Positions 44,332 through 53,262 of a stretch of 64,000 nt of DNA are shown piece by piece. Positions within the stretch are counted from its first letter, which is position 1. The number at the start of each line of letters is the position of its first letter. The translations under genes and the position numbers were made by a program. The notes beneath the pieces were generated by a model that was not told the DNA's origin, made no database searches, and saw only the letters and a program-made list of their open reading frames with translations. Origin of the DNA: Hydrogenophaga borbori (GTDB lineage Bacteria; Pseudomonadota; Gammaproteobacteria; Burkholderiales; Burkholderiaceae_C); assembly GCF_003417535.1 (NCBI RefSeq), contig NZ_QVLS01000010.1:1-64000 (forward strand), written 5' to 3'.

Positions 44332-45761
44332 ACCGTGCTTTCAAGAGCCGCTGGCTGCTCGCGCCCCTGGCCGCCGCCGCGCTCGCGGGCTGCGCCAGCA
44401 TGCAGGGCACCACGCCGTCCAGCGCGCAGTTGCGCGACGCCGCCTCGCTGGGCCTGAGCGAATCGCGCGCCGCCGCCGAGGTGGCGCCGGTGGAGCCCCA
44501 GTGGTGGCGCGCGCTCGGCGATCCGCAGCTCGACCGCCTGGTGGAGCAGGCCCTGCAGGGCAACCCGAACCTGCGCGTGGCGCAGGCGCGCGTGGCCCGG
44601 GCCATGGCCGCCGCCGACGGCGTCGACGCCACCAGCGGCCCGCAGCTCAATGGCCAGTTCGACGCCACGCACCAGCGCTTCACCGCCAAGGGCATGGTGC
44701 CCCCGCCGCTGGCCGGCAGCGTCGAGGACACCGCCACGCTGCAGCTCAACGGCTCCTGGGAAATCGACTTCTTCGGCAAGCACCGCGCCGCGCTCGACGC
44801 CGCCCTGGGCACGGCCCAGGCCGCGCAGGCCGAGGCCGCCGCCGCGCGCACGCTGCTGGCCACCAACGTGGTGCGCGGCTACGTGCAGCTGGCGCGCCTG
44901 CAGGACCAGTACGAACTGGCGCAGCGCGCGCTCGCGCAGCGCGAGGGCATGCTGGCCCTGGTCAGGCAGCGCGTGTCGGCCGGGCTGGACGGCGTGCTCG
45001 AACAGCGCCAGAGCGAGGGCGCCGTGCCCGAGGCGCGCCAACAGATCGAGGCCATCGGCGAGCAGATGCAGCTCACGCGCCACGCGTTGGCCGCGCTGAG
45101 CGGCCAGCCCACGCAGGACCCGGCGCCCCAGGCGCCGCGCCTGGCCGGCCTGCGCCCGCTGCCCGAGCCCCAAGCCATCCCCACCGACCTGCTCGGCCGC
45201 CGCCCCGACGTGGCCGCCGCGCGCTGGCGCGTACAGGCCTCGCGCGGCGAGGTGGACAGCGCGCGCGCGCAGTTCTATCCCAACATCAACCTGGTGGCCT
45301 ATGTCGGCCTGTCCAGCATCGGGCTCGACCAGCTCTTCAGCGGCGGCGCCCGGCAGTGGGGCATCGGCCCGGCCGTGCGGCTGCCGATCTTCGACGGCGG
45401 GCGCCTGCGCGCCAACCTGAGCGGCAAGAACGCCGAGCTCGACACCGCCATCGAGAGCTACAACGCCGCCGTCATCGAGGCCGTGCACGAGGTGGCCGAC
45501 CAGCTCGCCTCCGCGCGCTCGGTGGCCCTGCAGCGCACCCAGCAGCAGCAGGCCCTGCAATCGGCCGAATCGGCCTATTCCATCGCCGAGCAGCGCTACC
45601 GCGCCGGCCTGTCCAACCACCTGCAGCTGCTGAGCGCCGAAACCGCCGTGCTGGCCCAGCGCCGCCTCGACGTCGACCTGCGCACGCGCGCCCTGCAGGC
45701 CCAGGTGAACCTGGCCCAGGCCCTGGGCGGCGGCTGGCGCGCGTCCACCGAACAACCCTGA
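44328..45761 (+). CDS. Outer-membrane efflux lipoprotein, NodT/OprM family
   Basis: This 477-residue protein is the outer-membrane channel of a tripartite efflux pump. It has a lipoprotein signal ending in LAGCAS at about residue 22, and two outer-membrane-factor repeats, e.g. ALQGNPNLRVAQARVARAMA and QFYPNINLVAYVGLSSIGL. The NodT-type WWRALGDPQLDRLVEQAL motif is near residue 58. It is coupled to marR by ATGA and followed by emrA and emrB. Confidence 0.93.
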   Translation: MNRAFKSRWLLAPLAAAALAGCASMQGTTPSSAQLRDAASLGLSESRAAAEVAPVEPQWWRALGDPQLDRLVEQALQGNPNLRVAQARVARAMAAADGVDATSGPQLNGQFDATHQRFTAKGMVPPPLAGSVEDTATLQLNGSWEIDFFGKHRAALDAALGTAQAAQAEAAAARTLLATNVVRGYVQLARLQDQYELAQRALAQREGMLALVRQRVSAGLDGVLEQRQSEGAVPEARQQIEAIGEQMQLTRHALAALSGQPTQDPAPQAPRLAGLRPLPEPQAIPTDLLGRRPDVAAARWRVQASRGEVDSARAQFYPNINLVAYVGLSSIGLDQLFSGGARQWGIGPAVRLPIFDGGRLRANLSGKNAELDTAIESYNAAVIEAVHEVADQLASARSVALQRTQQQQALQSAESAYSIAEQRYRAGLSNHLQLLSAETAVLAQRRLDVDLRTRALQAQVNLAQALGGGWRASTEQP

Positions 45762-45783
45762 AGCCCAACACCCCTCTTTCACC

Positions 45784-47016
45784 ATGAGCACGAACACCGC
45801 AACGGCCCCGAACGCCCCCGCCGGCAACCCGCGCCGCAAGAAAGCCCTGCTCGCCATCGCCGCCGTGGTGGTGCTGGGCGGCCTGGCCGCCGGCGCCTAC
45901 GAGTGGCTGATCGCCAGCCATTACGAAACCACCGACAACGCCTACGTGCAGGGCGACGTGGTGCAGATCACACCGCAGATCGGCGGCACCGTGCAGGCCA
46001 TCCTGGCCGACGAGACCGACTTCGTGAAAGCCGGCCAGCCCCTGGTCAAACTCGACCCGGCCGACGCCACGCTGGCGCTCGAACAGGCCGAGGCGCAGCT
46101 CGCGCAGACCGTGCGCCAGGTGCGCAAGCTCTACGCCGACAACGGCGCCTTCGACGCCCAGGTGGCGGCACGCCAGGCCGACGTGGCCAAGGCCCGCAAC
46201 GAGGTGGCGCGCGCCGGCGACGACCTGAACCGCCGCCAGTCGCTGGCTGGCAACGGCGCCGTCTCCAAGGAAGAGCTGCAGCACGCCGAGGCCCAGCTCG
46301 CGGCCGCGCGCAGCGTGCAGTCGGCCGCCGAGGCCGCCCTGGCCGCCGCGCGCGAACAGCTCGCCAGCAACCGCGCCATGACCGAGGGCACCTCGGTCGA
46401 GCAGCACCCGCAGGTGCAGACCGCCGCCGCCAAGGTGCGCGAGGCCTGGCTCGCCACCCAGCGCCTGACGCTGCCCGCGCCGGTGGACGGCTACGTCGCC
46501 AAGCGCACCGTGCAGCTCGGCCAGCGCGTGGCCGCCGGCACGCCGCTGATGGCCGTGGTGCCGCTGCAGCAGGTGTGGGTGGACGCGAACTTCAAGGAGG
46601 TGCAGCTGCGCCACATCCGCCTCGGCCAGCCCGTCGAGCTCACCGCCGACGTCTACGGCAAGGACGTGCGCTACACCGGCCAGGTGGTGGGCCTGGGCGT
46701 GGGCACCGGCTCCACCTTCGCCCTGCTGCCGGCGCAGAACGCCACCGGCAACTGGATCAAGGTGGTGCAGCGCGTGCCGGTGCGCATCGCGCTCGACCCC
46801 GGCCAGCTCGACCAGCACCCGCTGCGCGTGGGCCTGTCGATGGAAGCGACGGTGAACGTGCGCCAGCAGGACGGCAAGACCCTGGCCAGCGCGCCCACCG
46901 CCGCGCACGCCACCACCCAGGCCTTCGAGCACACCGGCGCCGACGCCGACGCGCTGGTGCGGCGCATCATCCAGGCCAACCTCGGCGCCTCCACCCTCGC
47001 CCAGCGCGCGCTCTGA
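45784..47016 (+). CDS. emrA: HlyD/EmrA-type membrane fusion protein
   Basis: The 410-residue periplasmic adaptor connects the EmrB-type transporter to the outer-membrane channel. One membrane helix spans about residues 20-43. The biotinyl-lipoyl-like part begins YETTDNAYVQGDVVQITPQI and a coiled-coil hairpin follows. The beta-barrel region includes LPAPVDGYVAKRTVQ and the membrane-proximal VWVDANFKEVQLRHI. It starts 23 bases after the outer-membrane gene and ends two bases before emrB. All parts are in the EmrA order. Confidence 0.93.
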   Translation: MSTNTATAPNAPAGNPRRKKALLAIAAVVVLGGLAAGAYEWLIASHYETTDNAYVQGDVVQITPQIGGTVQAILADETDFVKAGQPLVKLDPADATLALEQAEAQLAQTVRQVRKLYADNGAFDAQVAARQADVAKARNEVARAGDDLNRRQSLAGNGAVSKEELQHAEAQLAAARSVQSAAEAALAAAREQLASNRAMTEGTSVEQHPQVQTAAAKVREAWLATQRLTLPAPVDGYVAKRTVQLGQRVAAGTPLMAVVPLQQVWVDANFKEVQLRHIRLGQPVELTADVYGKDVRYTGQVVGLGVGTGSTFALLPAQNATGNWIKVVQRVPVRIALDPGQLDQHPLRVGLSMEATVNVRQQDGKTLASAPTAAHATTQAFEHTGADADALVRRIIQANLGASTLAQRAL

Positions 47017-47018
47017 CC

Positions 47019-48632
47019 ATGGCCGACACCGCCGCCGCGCCCGGCGCGGCCCCCGCGAAGCCGGGCACGCCGCCCGCGGGCGCGCACCCGCCGCTCGAGG
47101 GCAGCGCGCGCCTGTGGGGCACGCTGGCCATCTCGGCGGCCACGTTCATGAACGTGCTCGACACGTCCATCGCCAACGTCTCGCTGCCCGCCATCGCCGG
47201 CGACCTGGGCGTCAGCCCCAACCAGGGCACCTGGGTCATCACCAGCTTCGCGGTGGCCAACGCCATCGCCGTGCCACTCACCGGCTGGCTCACGCAACGC
47301 CTGGGGCAGGTGCGGCTGATGGTGGCCAGCGTGCTGCTGTTCGTTCTGGCCTCGCTGCTGTGCGGCCTGGCGCCCAACATGCCCACGCTGATCGCGTTCC
47401 GCGTGCTGCAGGGTTTCGTGGCCGGCCCCATGATCCCGCTGTCGCAGGCCCTGCTGCTGCAAAGCTACCCGCGTGCGCAGGCCGGCCGCGCCATGGCCGC
47501 CTGGGCCATGACCACGCTGGTGGCGCCGGTGATGGGCCCGCTGATGGGCGGCTGGATCACCGACAACATCGCCTGGCCCTGGATCTTCTACATCAACGTG
47601 CCGGTGGGCCTGCTGGCGGCCTTCTTCATCTGGCGCATCTACCACCGCCGCGAAAGCGTGGTGCGCAAGCTGCCCATCGACCGCATCGGCCTGGCGCTGC
47701 TCATCGTGTGGATCGCCGCCCTGCAGATGGTGCTGGACCTGGGCAAGGAGCACGACTGGTTCGCCTCGCCGCTGATCGTGGGCCTGGCGCTCACGGCCAT
47801 CGTCGGCTTCGCCTTCTTCATCGCCTGGGAGCTGACCGACGAACACCCGGTGGTGGACCTGAAGCTGTTCAAGGGCCGCAACTTCTGGGCCGGCACCATG
47901 GCCGTGTCGGTGGCCTACGGGCTGTTCTTCGGCAACGTCGTGCTGCTGCCGCTGTGGCTGCAGCAGTTCATGGGCTACACCGCCACCGACGCCGGCATGG
48001 TGACCGCGCCCGTGGGCCTGCTGGCCATCGTGCTCTCGCCCTTCGTGGGCCGCACCATCGCGAAGGTGGACGCGCGCCGCTACGTGACCTTCTCCTTCGC
48101 CGTGTTCGCGGTGGTGATGCTGATGCGCTCGCACTTCTCCACGCAGGCGGACTTCAACACCATCCTCATCCCCACCATCGTGCAGGGCGTGGCGGTGGCC
48201 TTCTTCTTCATTCCGCTGAACACGCTCACGCTCTCGGGCCTCACGCCCGACCGCATCCCGGCCGCGGCGGGCCTGTCGAACTTCGTGCGCATCACCTTCG
48301 GCGCGGTGGGCACCTCGGTGGCCACCACGGTGTGGGAAAGCCGCGCCGCCCTGCACCATGCGCACCTGGCCGAGGCCATCAACCACGGCAGCCCGGCCGC
48401 GCAGGCGGCGCTGTCCGGCCTGGCCAATGGCGGCATGACGCAGCCGCAGGCCCTGGCCGCCATCGACCGGCTGCTGCAGCAACAGGCCTTCACCATGGCC
48501 GCCAACGACATCTTCTGGCTGTCGTCCATGCTGTTCCTGGCGCTGATCCCCCTGGTGTGGCTGACGCGCGTGCCCCGGCGCGACGGCGCGCCCTCGGCGG
48601 CCGCGGCGGAAGCGGCGGCGGGCGCGCACTGA
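47019..48632 (+). CDS. emrB: EmrB-type drug exporter, DHA2 MFS family
   Basis: A 537-residue inner-membrane proton antiporter with about 14 helices. Motifs are FMNVLDTSIANVSLPAIAGD, SPNQGTWVITSFAVANAIA and MVASVLLFVLASLLCGLAP. The longer helix-rich form with the central FKGRNFWAGTMA segment matches EmrB. With emrA and the outer-membrane lipoprotein it forms a complete pump that spans both membranes. Start ATG at 47019 is two bases after the emrA stop. Confidence 0.94.
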   Translation: MADTAAAPGAAPAKPGTPPAGAHPPLEGSARLWGTLAISAATFMNVLDTSIANVSLPAIAGDLGVSPNQGTWVITSFAVANAIAVPLTGWLTQRLGQVRLMVASVLLFVLASLLCGLAPNMPTLIAFRVLQGFVAGPMIPLSQALLLQSYPRAQAGRAMAAWAMTTLVAPVMGPLMGGWITDNIAWPWIFYINVPVGLLAAFFIWRIYHRRESVVRKLPIDRIGLALLIVWIAALQMVLDLGKEHDWFASPLIVGLALTAIVGFAFFIAWELTDEHPVVDLKLFKGRNFWAGTMAVSVAYGLFFGNVVLLPLWLQQFMGYTATDAGMVTAPVGLLAIVLSPFVGRTIAKVDARRYVTFSFAVFAVVMLMRSHFSTQADFNTILIPTIVQGVAVAFFFIPLNTLTLSGLTPDRIPAAAGLSNFVRITFGAVGTSVATTVWESRAALHHAHLAEAINHGSPAAQAALSGLANGGMTQPQALAAIDRLLQQQAFTMAANDIFWLSSMLFLALIPLVWLTRVPRRDGAPSAAAAEAAAGAH

Positions 48633-48752
48633 GCGCGGGCGAGGCCATGCGCCGGCGAGCGGGCTTGGCCCGCCCGCCGCTTGCTGCCATCATCCGGGCC
48701 GGCTCTCCCCGCACGTTCCCCAACCGGCCGCCGCGCCGCCAGGAGTGGACCC

Positions 48753-49265
48753 ATGAGCGCAGCACACATCCGCCAGTCCGTGGAACAGCTCGCGAAGCAC
48801 TTCGCGGACCGCCCGCAGGACGCGCTGTCCCAGGACAAACCGGCCGTGGCCACGCTCGAGTCGGGCCTGCGCTGCAAGGCCGTGGGCCCCAAGGGTGAAA
48901 CGCTCATCACCGACATGCCGGCGCCCATCGGTGGCGGCGGCAGCGCGCCCACGCCAGGCTGGTACCTGCGGGCCGCGCTCGCGAACTGCGACGCCACCAT
49001 GATCGCCCTGCGCGCGGCCCAGCTCGGCATCGAGCTGGACCAGCTGGAAGTGACCGTGGGCAGCCGCTCGGACAACCGCGGCCTGCTCGGCGCCGAGGGC
49101 GTGGCGGCGGGGCCGCTGGACGTGATGCTCAGCGTGCGCATCGCCGCGCCGGGCGTGCCCGAGGCCACGCTGCGCGAGCTGGTTCACTGGGCCGAGGCCC
49201 ACTCGCCGGTGGGCGATGCGCTGCGGCGGGCCCTGAACGTGAAGGCCGCTATCCAGGTGGGCTGA
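48753..49265 (+). CDS. OsmC family protein
   Basis: A 170-residue OsmC-like protein. It has the peroxidatic-type cysteine in ALANCDATMIAL, preceded by PGWYLRAA, and the fold features LITDMPAPIGGGGSAPTP. The position where OsmC/Ohr normally has the second cysteine in a CPV-type motif reads HSPVGDAL, so this protein would not use the usual two-cysteine cycle. Another cysteine lies at about 41 (GLRCKAVG). The function could still be hydrolytic or ligand-binding. AGGAG precedes the ATG. Confidence 0.83.
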   Translation: MSAAHIRQSVEQLAKHFADRPQDALSQDKPAVATLESGLRCKAVGPKGETLITDMPAPIGGGGSAPTPGWYLRAALANCDATMIALRAAQLGIELDQLEVTVGSRSDNRGLLGAEGVAAGPLDVMLSVRIAAPGVPEATLRELVHWAEAHSPVGDALRRALNVKAAIQVG

Positions 49266-49275
49266 GCGGCGCGCC

Positions 49276-49536
49276 TCAGCCGCGCTCGGCCCGGCGCTGG
49301 ACGGCGTCTTCGTGCAGCGCTTCGTTCAGCTGGTCCACCACCAGGGCCCAGGGTGCGTCGGCCTTGATCTGTTCGCTCAGGAACTGGCGCTGGGCCTCGT
49401 TCCAGTACGGCGCGTCGCACAGGGCCACATCCGCCGCCAGCTGGTGGGCCTGGATGAAGCCCGCGATCTCCCGCTCGCCGGCGTCGAGCCCCAGCTGCAG
49501 GAACAGGTTGGTCATCCGGGGGGTGGTCTCGTCCAT
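49276..49536 (-). CDS. DUF2789 family protein
   Basis: An 86-residue protein of unknown function in the DUF2789 group. It has MTNLFLQLGLDAGEREIAGF and APYWNEAQRQFLSEQIKADAPW. The family is mainly found in Gamma- and Betaproteobacteria, often as a small free-standing gene. AGGAGA lies six bases before the ATG at 49536; another ATG at residue 8 is possible. It converges on osmC. Confidence 0.82.
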   Translation of the reverse strand: MDETTPRMTNLFLQLGLDAGEREIAGFIQAHQLAADVALCDAPYWNEAQRQFLSEQIKADAPWALVVDQLNEALHEDAVQRRAERG

Positions 49537-49709
49537 CGGCAATCTCCTGAGCGCTTGAATGGGGGGATTGTCGGGCACCGCCGGGCCCCGGCCGTGTAGG
49601 CCAAGGCCGCGCCTTGTCGTCTCGCGTCAAGGGTCTGGCGCCCGAGGTCATCGCCGGGCGGGCCGCCGCGCCTCACACTGGGGCCCTCCAGACACACACC
49701 GAGATCGAC

Positions 49710-50591
49710 ATGCTTTCCCGCAGCACCCTGGCCCCGACGATGGACGCCCCGGCGGCGAGCGCCGACCCCACGCGGCCCACCCGCTTTCTCGACACCGAAG
49801 GTGGGCGCCTGGCCTATGACGACACCGGTGGCGCGGGCCCCGTGGTGGTCTGCGTGCCCGGCATGGGCGACCTGCGCGGCGAGTACCGCGCGCTGCGCCC
49901 CGCCCTGGTGGCCGCGGGCTGCCGCGTGCTCACCCTGGACGTGCGCGGCTTCGGCGAATCCTCCGCCGACTGGTCCGAGCTGTCGGCCCGCGCCGTCGGC
50001 CGCGACGTGGTGCGGCTCATCGAGCACCTGCAGGTCGATGCGGCGATCGTGCTGGGCAACTCCTTCGCGGCCGGTGCCGCGCTGTGGGCCGCGCGGCAGG
50101 CGCCGCAACGCGTGGACGGCGTGGTGCTGCTCGGCCCCATCGTGCGCGATGCGCCGCCGAATCCGCTGATGCGGGCCGTGCTGCGCATCGGCTTCGCCGG
50201 ACCCTGGCGCGTGGCCTTCTGGATGGCCTACTGGAACAGCCTGTTCCCGCTGCGCCGCCCGCCAGACCATGCCGAAGCCCAGGCGGCCCTGCGCCGCAAC
50301 CTGCGCGAACCCGGCCGCATGGCCGCGCTGCGCGCCATGGTGGACCTGTCCAAGGCCGACACCGAGGCGATGCTGCCCAGCAGCCGCGTGCCCGCCCTGG
50401 TGGTGATGGGCACGCGCGACCCCGACTTCGCCGACGCCACGGCCGAGGCGCGCTGGCTTGCCCAGGGCATCGGCGCCGAGCTGATGCTCGTCGAGGGCGC
50501 GGGGCACTACCCGCACCTGGAATGCGCCGCCCAGGTCGCCCCGCGCGTGCTGGACTTCGTGCGCGCCCGCCTGGCCGCGCGCGCCCGCTGA
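49710..50591 (+). CDS. Alpha/beta hydrolase
   Basis: A 293-residue alpha/beta hydrolase. It has an HG-like oxyanion region VVVCVPGMGDLRGEYRAL, the nucleophile elbow LGNSFAAGAA, acid in VMGTRDPDFADA and histidine in EGAGHYPHLE. Among families it looks like the carboxylesterase/haloalkane-type hydrolases; the substrate is unknown. The start is uncertain: ATG at 49710, 49740 or an earlier one at 49614 are all open. It is convergent with the AraC gene. Confidence 0.83.
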   Translation: MLSRSTLAPTMDAPAASADPTRPTRFLDTEGGRLAYDDTGGAGPVVVCVPGMGDLRGEYRALRPALVAAGCRVLTLDVRGFGESSADWSELSARAVGRDVVRLIEHLQVDAAIVLGNSFAAGAALWAARQAPQRVDGVVLLGPIVRDAPPNPLMRAVLRIGFAGPWRVAFWMAYWNSLFPLRRPPDHAEAQAALRRNLREPGRMAALRAMVDLSKADTEAMLPSSRVPALVVMGTRDPDFADATAEARWLAQGIGAELMLVEGAGHYPHLECAAQVAPRVLDFVRARLAARAR

Positions 50592-50606
50592 GCCATGCGC
50601 GGGCCC

Positions 50607-51644
50607 TCAGCGTCGCCGCGGGCCTTCCCGCCGCGCCGCGGCCGGCGTCATGCCGGTCCAGCGCTTGAATGCCCGGTGGAACGGGCTGGGCTCGGCGTAG
50701 CCCAGCAGGTAGGCCACCTCGCCCAAGGCCAGGCGATGGTCGGCCAGGTAACGCCAGGCCAGCTCATGCCGGACCCGGTCCACCAGTTCGGAAAACCGCG
50801 TGCCCTGCGCCTCGAGTTGCCGCTGCAGGCCGCGCTCGCTGGTGTGCAGGGCGCGCGCGATCTCGCCCAGGCTGGGCGGCCCGTTGGCGATTCGCTCGCC
50901 GATCAGTTGGCCCACCTGCGCCACCACGCCGCCGTCCATACCGCCGGGCGCGCGCTCGGCCAGCAGGCGATCGGCGTGCGCCGTGACGATGCGCGAGAGG
51001 CCCGGGTCCGAATCGGGCAGCGGCCGGCGCAGCAGGGCGGTGTCGAAGACCAGCGTCGACACCGGTGCGCCGAACCGGGGCGTCACGCCGAACGCCTGCA
51101 CATAGGGCCGCGCATCGATCGGCGCCGCGTGCGCCACCTCCACCGCCAGCGCGCCCACGCGCTGGCCGAGCATCTGCGAGGCCACGACCGGCAGCGAGGC
51201 CAGGGTGAAGTCGCCGGCCTGCCAGCCCGGCACCAGGCCCGGCGCGGCAAAGCCGTGCTCCACCGCCACGCGCGTGCCCTCGTCGATCACGCGAAAGCTC
51301 GCCAGGTCATGCACCAGGCGGTTGTAGCGCGCCAGGCGCTGCAGGGCGCTCAGCAGGTCCGGGGCGGTGCGCACGGCGTAGTCGAGCGCGTCGAAGGCGC
51401 CAGGGCGGATGCGCGTGGCCGCCCACAGACCAAAGCAGGCATCGCCCGCCAGTTCGGCCGCCGTGTCCCACAGCGCGTTCTCCTGCGCGAGCGGGATGCG
51501 CGCGTCGGCATCGCGCAGCACGGCCGGATCGAAGCCCGTGCGCGCCAGCAGCACAGGCAGCTCCACCCCGCGCGCCTGCGCGGCGTCCAGGATGAATCCG
51601 CCGATGCGGGCCAGAACGGTGGGCGGGTGCGGTGGCGTGGGCAT
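50607..51644 (-). CDS. AraC-family transcriptional regulator
   Basis: A 345-residue regulator with an arabinose-type binding domain and a C-terminal AraC HTH. The HTH includes LGEIARALHTSERGLQRQLE, GTRFSELVDRVRHELAWRYL and LGYAEPSPFHRAFKRWTG. The N-terminal VELPVLLARTGFDPAVLRD is typical for the AraC group controlling lipid or solvent degradation (OruR/ArgR-like). The ATG at 51644 is preferred over a TTG seven codons earlier. The neighbours at this point do not reveal its regulon. Confidence 0.87.
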   Translation of the reverse strand: MPTPPHPPTVLARIGGFILDAAQARGVELPVLLARTGFDPAVLRDADARIPLAQENALWDTAAELAGDACFGLWAATRIRPGAFDALDYAVRTAPDLLSALQRLARYNRLVHDLASFRVIDEGTRVAVEHGFAAPGLVPGWQAGDFTLASLPVVASQMLGQRVGALAVEVAHAAPIDARPYVQAFGVTPRFGAPVSTLVFDTALLRRPLPDSDPGLSRIVTAHADRLLAERAPGGMDGGVVAQVGQLIGERIANGPPSLGEIARALHTSERGLQRQLEAQGTRFSELVDRVRHELAWRYLADHRLALGEVAYLLGYAEPSPFHRAFKRWTGMTPAAARREGPRRR

Positions 51645-51771
51645 GGACCCCGCAGTGTCGAACAATTTCTCCCATCACCCCGGCGGGGCGCTCGGACAAA
51701 TCGCCCCGGTCTGTGGCCGGCGGACAGGCTCCGCCAGAATCCGCCCCTGGCGCCTGAAGGAGCAGCCCCAC

Positions 51772-52083
51772 ATGAAGATCGTCCGCGCAAGAGAATTCCG
51801 CGCCGAGCGCGCCTGGGGCGCGCTTGACATCGCCTGCATGAACGGCATCACCACCCGCCTGCACTGGACGGACCAGCCCTACCGCTGGCACGTCAACGAC
51901 GGGCAGGAGGTCTTCGCCGTGCTCGATGGCGTGGTGGACATGCACTACCGCGTCGATGGCGCCGAATCCGTGGCGGTGCTGGAGACGGGCGACGTGTTCT
52001 TCGCCGACGTGGGCTGCGAGCACGTGGCGCATCCGCGCGGCGCCGCGCGCATCCTGGTGGTGGAACACGCCGGCTCGGTGTGA
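51772..52083 (+). CDS. Small cupin-domain protein
   Basis: A 103-residue single-cupin protein. Motif 1 is YRWHVNDGQEVFAVLDGVVD and motif 2 is LETGDVFFADVGCEHVAHP, with the histidine and glutamate positions needed for a metal. Many small cupins are isomerases or sensors. GAAGGAG precedes the ATG. It is divergent from the AraC gene, which could be its regulator. Confidence 0.82.
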   Translation: MKIVRAREFRAERAWGALDIACMNGITTRLHWTDQPYRWHVNDGQEVFAVLDGVVDMHYRVDGAESVAVLETGDVFFADVGCEHVAHPRGAARILVVEHAGSV

Positions 52084-52120
52084 GCCCCCAAAGCCGGCAC
52101 GCCGATTGCCCCCAACCCCC

Positions 52121-52621
52121 ATGAACACCACCGCCCCGGACACCGGCTCCCGCCTGCCCAGCCTGGCCTTCTGGCTGCTGCTGACCCTGGCGGCGGGCGG
52201 CGTCGGCGCCATCGCCTCGGCCAGCGCGCCGGCCTTCTACCTCAGCCTGGATCGCCCCGCCTGGGCGCCACCGCCCTGGCTGTTCGGTCCGGTCTGGACG
52301 CTGCTCTACGTCCTGATGGGCTTGTCGGCCTGGCTGGTGTGGCGCGCGCGCCGCCTTGACGCGGGCGCGACGCCCTACGTGCTGTTCTTCGCCCAGCTCG
52401 TCGCCAACGCGGCGTGGACCTGGCTCTTCTTCGGCTGGCGGCAAGGCCAGTGGGCCTTCATCGAGATCCTGCTCCTCGTCGCGCTCATCGTCGCCACCAT
52501 GACGGTCTTCGCGCGCATCCGGCCGCTGGCGGCCGTGCTGCTGACGCCTTACCTGGCCTGGGTCTGTTTCGCCGCCGCGCTCAGCTTCTCGGTCTGGCAG
52601 CGCAACCCGGGCCTGCTGTAG
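52121..52621 (+). CDS. tspO: TspO/MBR family membrane protein
   Basis: A 166-residue protein with five hydrophobic helices. The TspO signature includes YLSLDRPAWAPPPWLFGPVW, YVLMGLSAWLVWRA and QLVANAAWTWLFFGW. TspO proteins bind porphyrins and related ligands and have roles in stress or photosynthesis control. It begins 37 bases after the cupin stop. Nothing nearby suggests the particular ligand. Confidence 0.92.
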   Translation: MNTTAPDTGSRLPSLAFWLLLTLAAGGVGAIASASAPAFYLSLDRPAWAPPPWLFGPVWTLLYVLMGLSAWLVWRARRLDAGATPYVLFFAQLVANAAWTWLFFGWRQGQWAFIEILLLVALIVATMTVFARIRPLAAVLLTPYLAWVCFAAALSFSVWQRNPGLL

Positions 52622-52639
52622 CGGCGCGCGGGACCGCGC

Positions 52640-53140
52640 TCAGCGCAGCGGAATCGCCGTGCCGCGGTCCACCGCCACCACCGCCACCGAGTTCTGGGGC
52701 GAGCCCTCGATCAGGCGGTCCGAGTAGGTGAGGTACACCAGCGAGTGCCGCTTCGGGTCCACCATGCGCACGATGCGCAGGCGCTTGAAGACCAGGCTGG
52801 TTCGCTCGCTGAAGATTTCTTCCTGCGCCTTGATCGGCTTGGGAATGGCGATCGGCCCGACCTGTCGGCAGGCGATGGAGGCCTCGGACTTGTCCTCGGC
52901 CAGGCCCAGGGCGCCGCTGATGCCGCCCGTGCGGGCGCGCGAGATGTAGCAGGTCACGCCCTGGACGCCGGGGTCGTCGTGCGCCTCGACCACGATTTTG
53001 TGGTCGGGGCCGATGAACTTGAACACGGTGTCGACGGAGCCGATCTCGTCGGCCGCGGCGGCGGTGGCGAGTGGCGCGAGAAGGAGCAGCAGAACAAGGC
53101 GTCGCACGCGGGGCTTTCGCAGGGTGGGGGTGCGCCGCAT
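52640..53140 (-). CDS. creA: CreA family periplasmic protein
   Basis: A 166-residue exported protein with signal peptide [20 protein letters not shown] and more. The mature part matches CreA, whose function is unknown, with [47 protein letters not shown] and a cysteine pair in VTCYIS and SIACRQV. The start ATG at 53140 is supported by the signal peptide. It is convergent with tspO and divergent from the hydroxy acid oxidase. Confidence 0.87.
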   Translation of the reverse strand: MRRTPTLRKPRVRRLVLLLLLAPLATAAAADEIGSVDTVFKFIGPDHKIVVEAHDDPGVQGVTCYISRARTGGISGALGLAEDKSEASIACRQVGPIAIPKPIKAQEEIFSERTSLVFKRLRIVRMVDPKRHSLVYLTYSDRLIEGSPQNSVAVVAVDRGTAIPLR

Positions 53141-53262
53141 TGTGCGCCGTGCCCATGGCCCGCGTCGATGTGCAACAGCTGAGCCATCGATACGGCGGCG
53201 CGCGGCGGCTCCGTACCATCGCGCCGCCGGCCGACTGGGCCCGGGATTCGAGGAGAACAAGA

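Noticed and set aside
48659..48673. Hairpin GCGGGC-TTG-GCCCGC after emrB as terminator
   Set aside because: No T-run follows and the stem is short; this type of GC palindrome occurs often by chance here.
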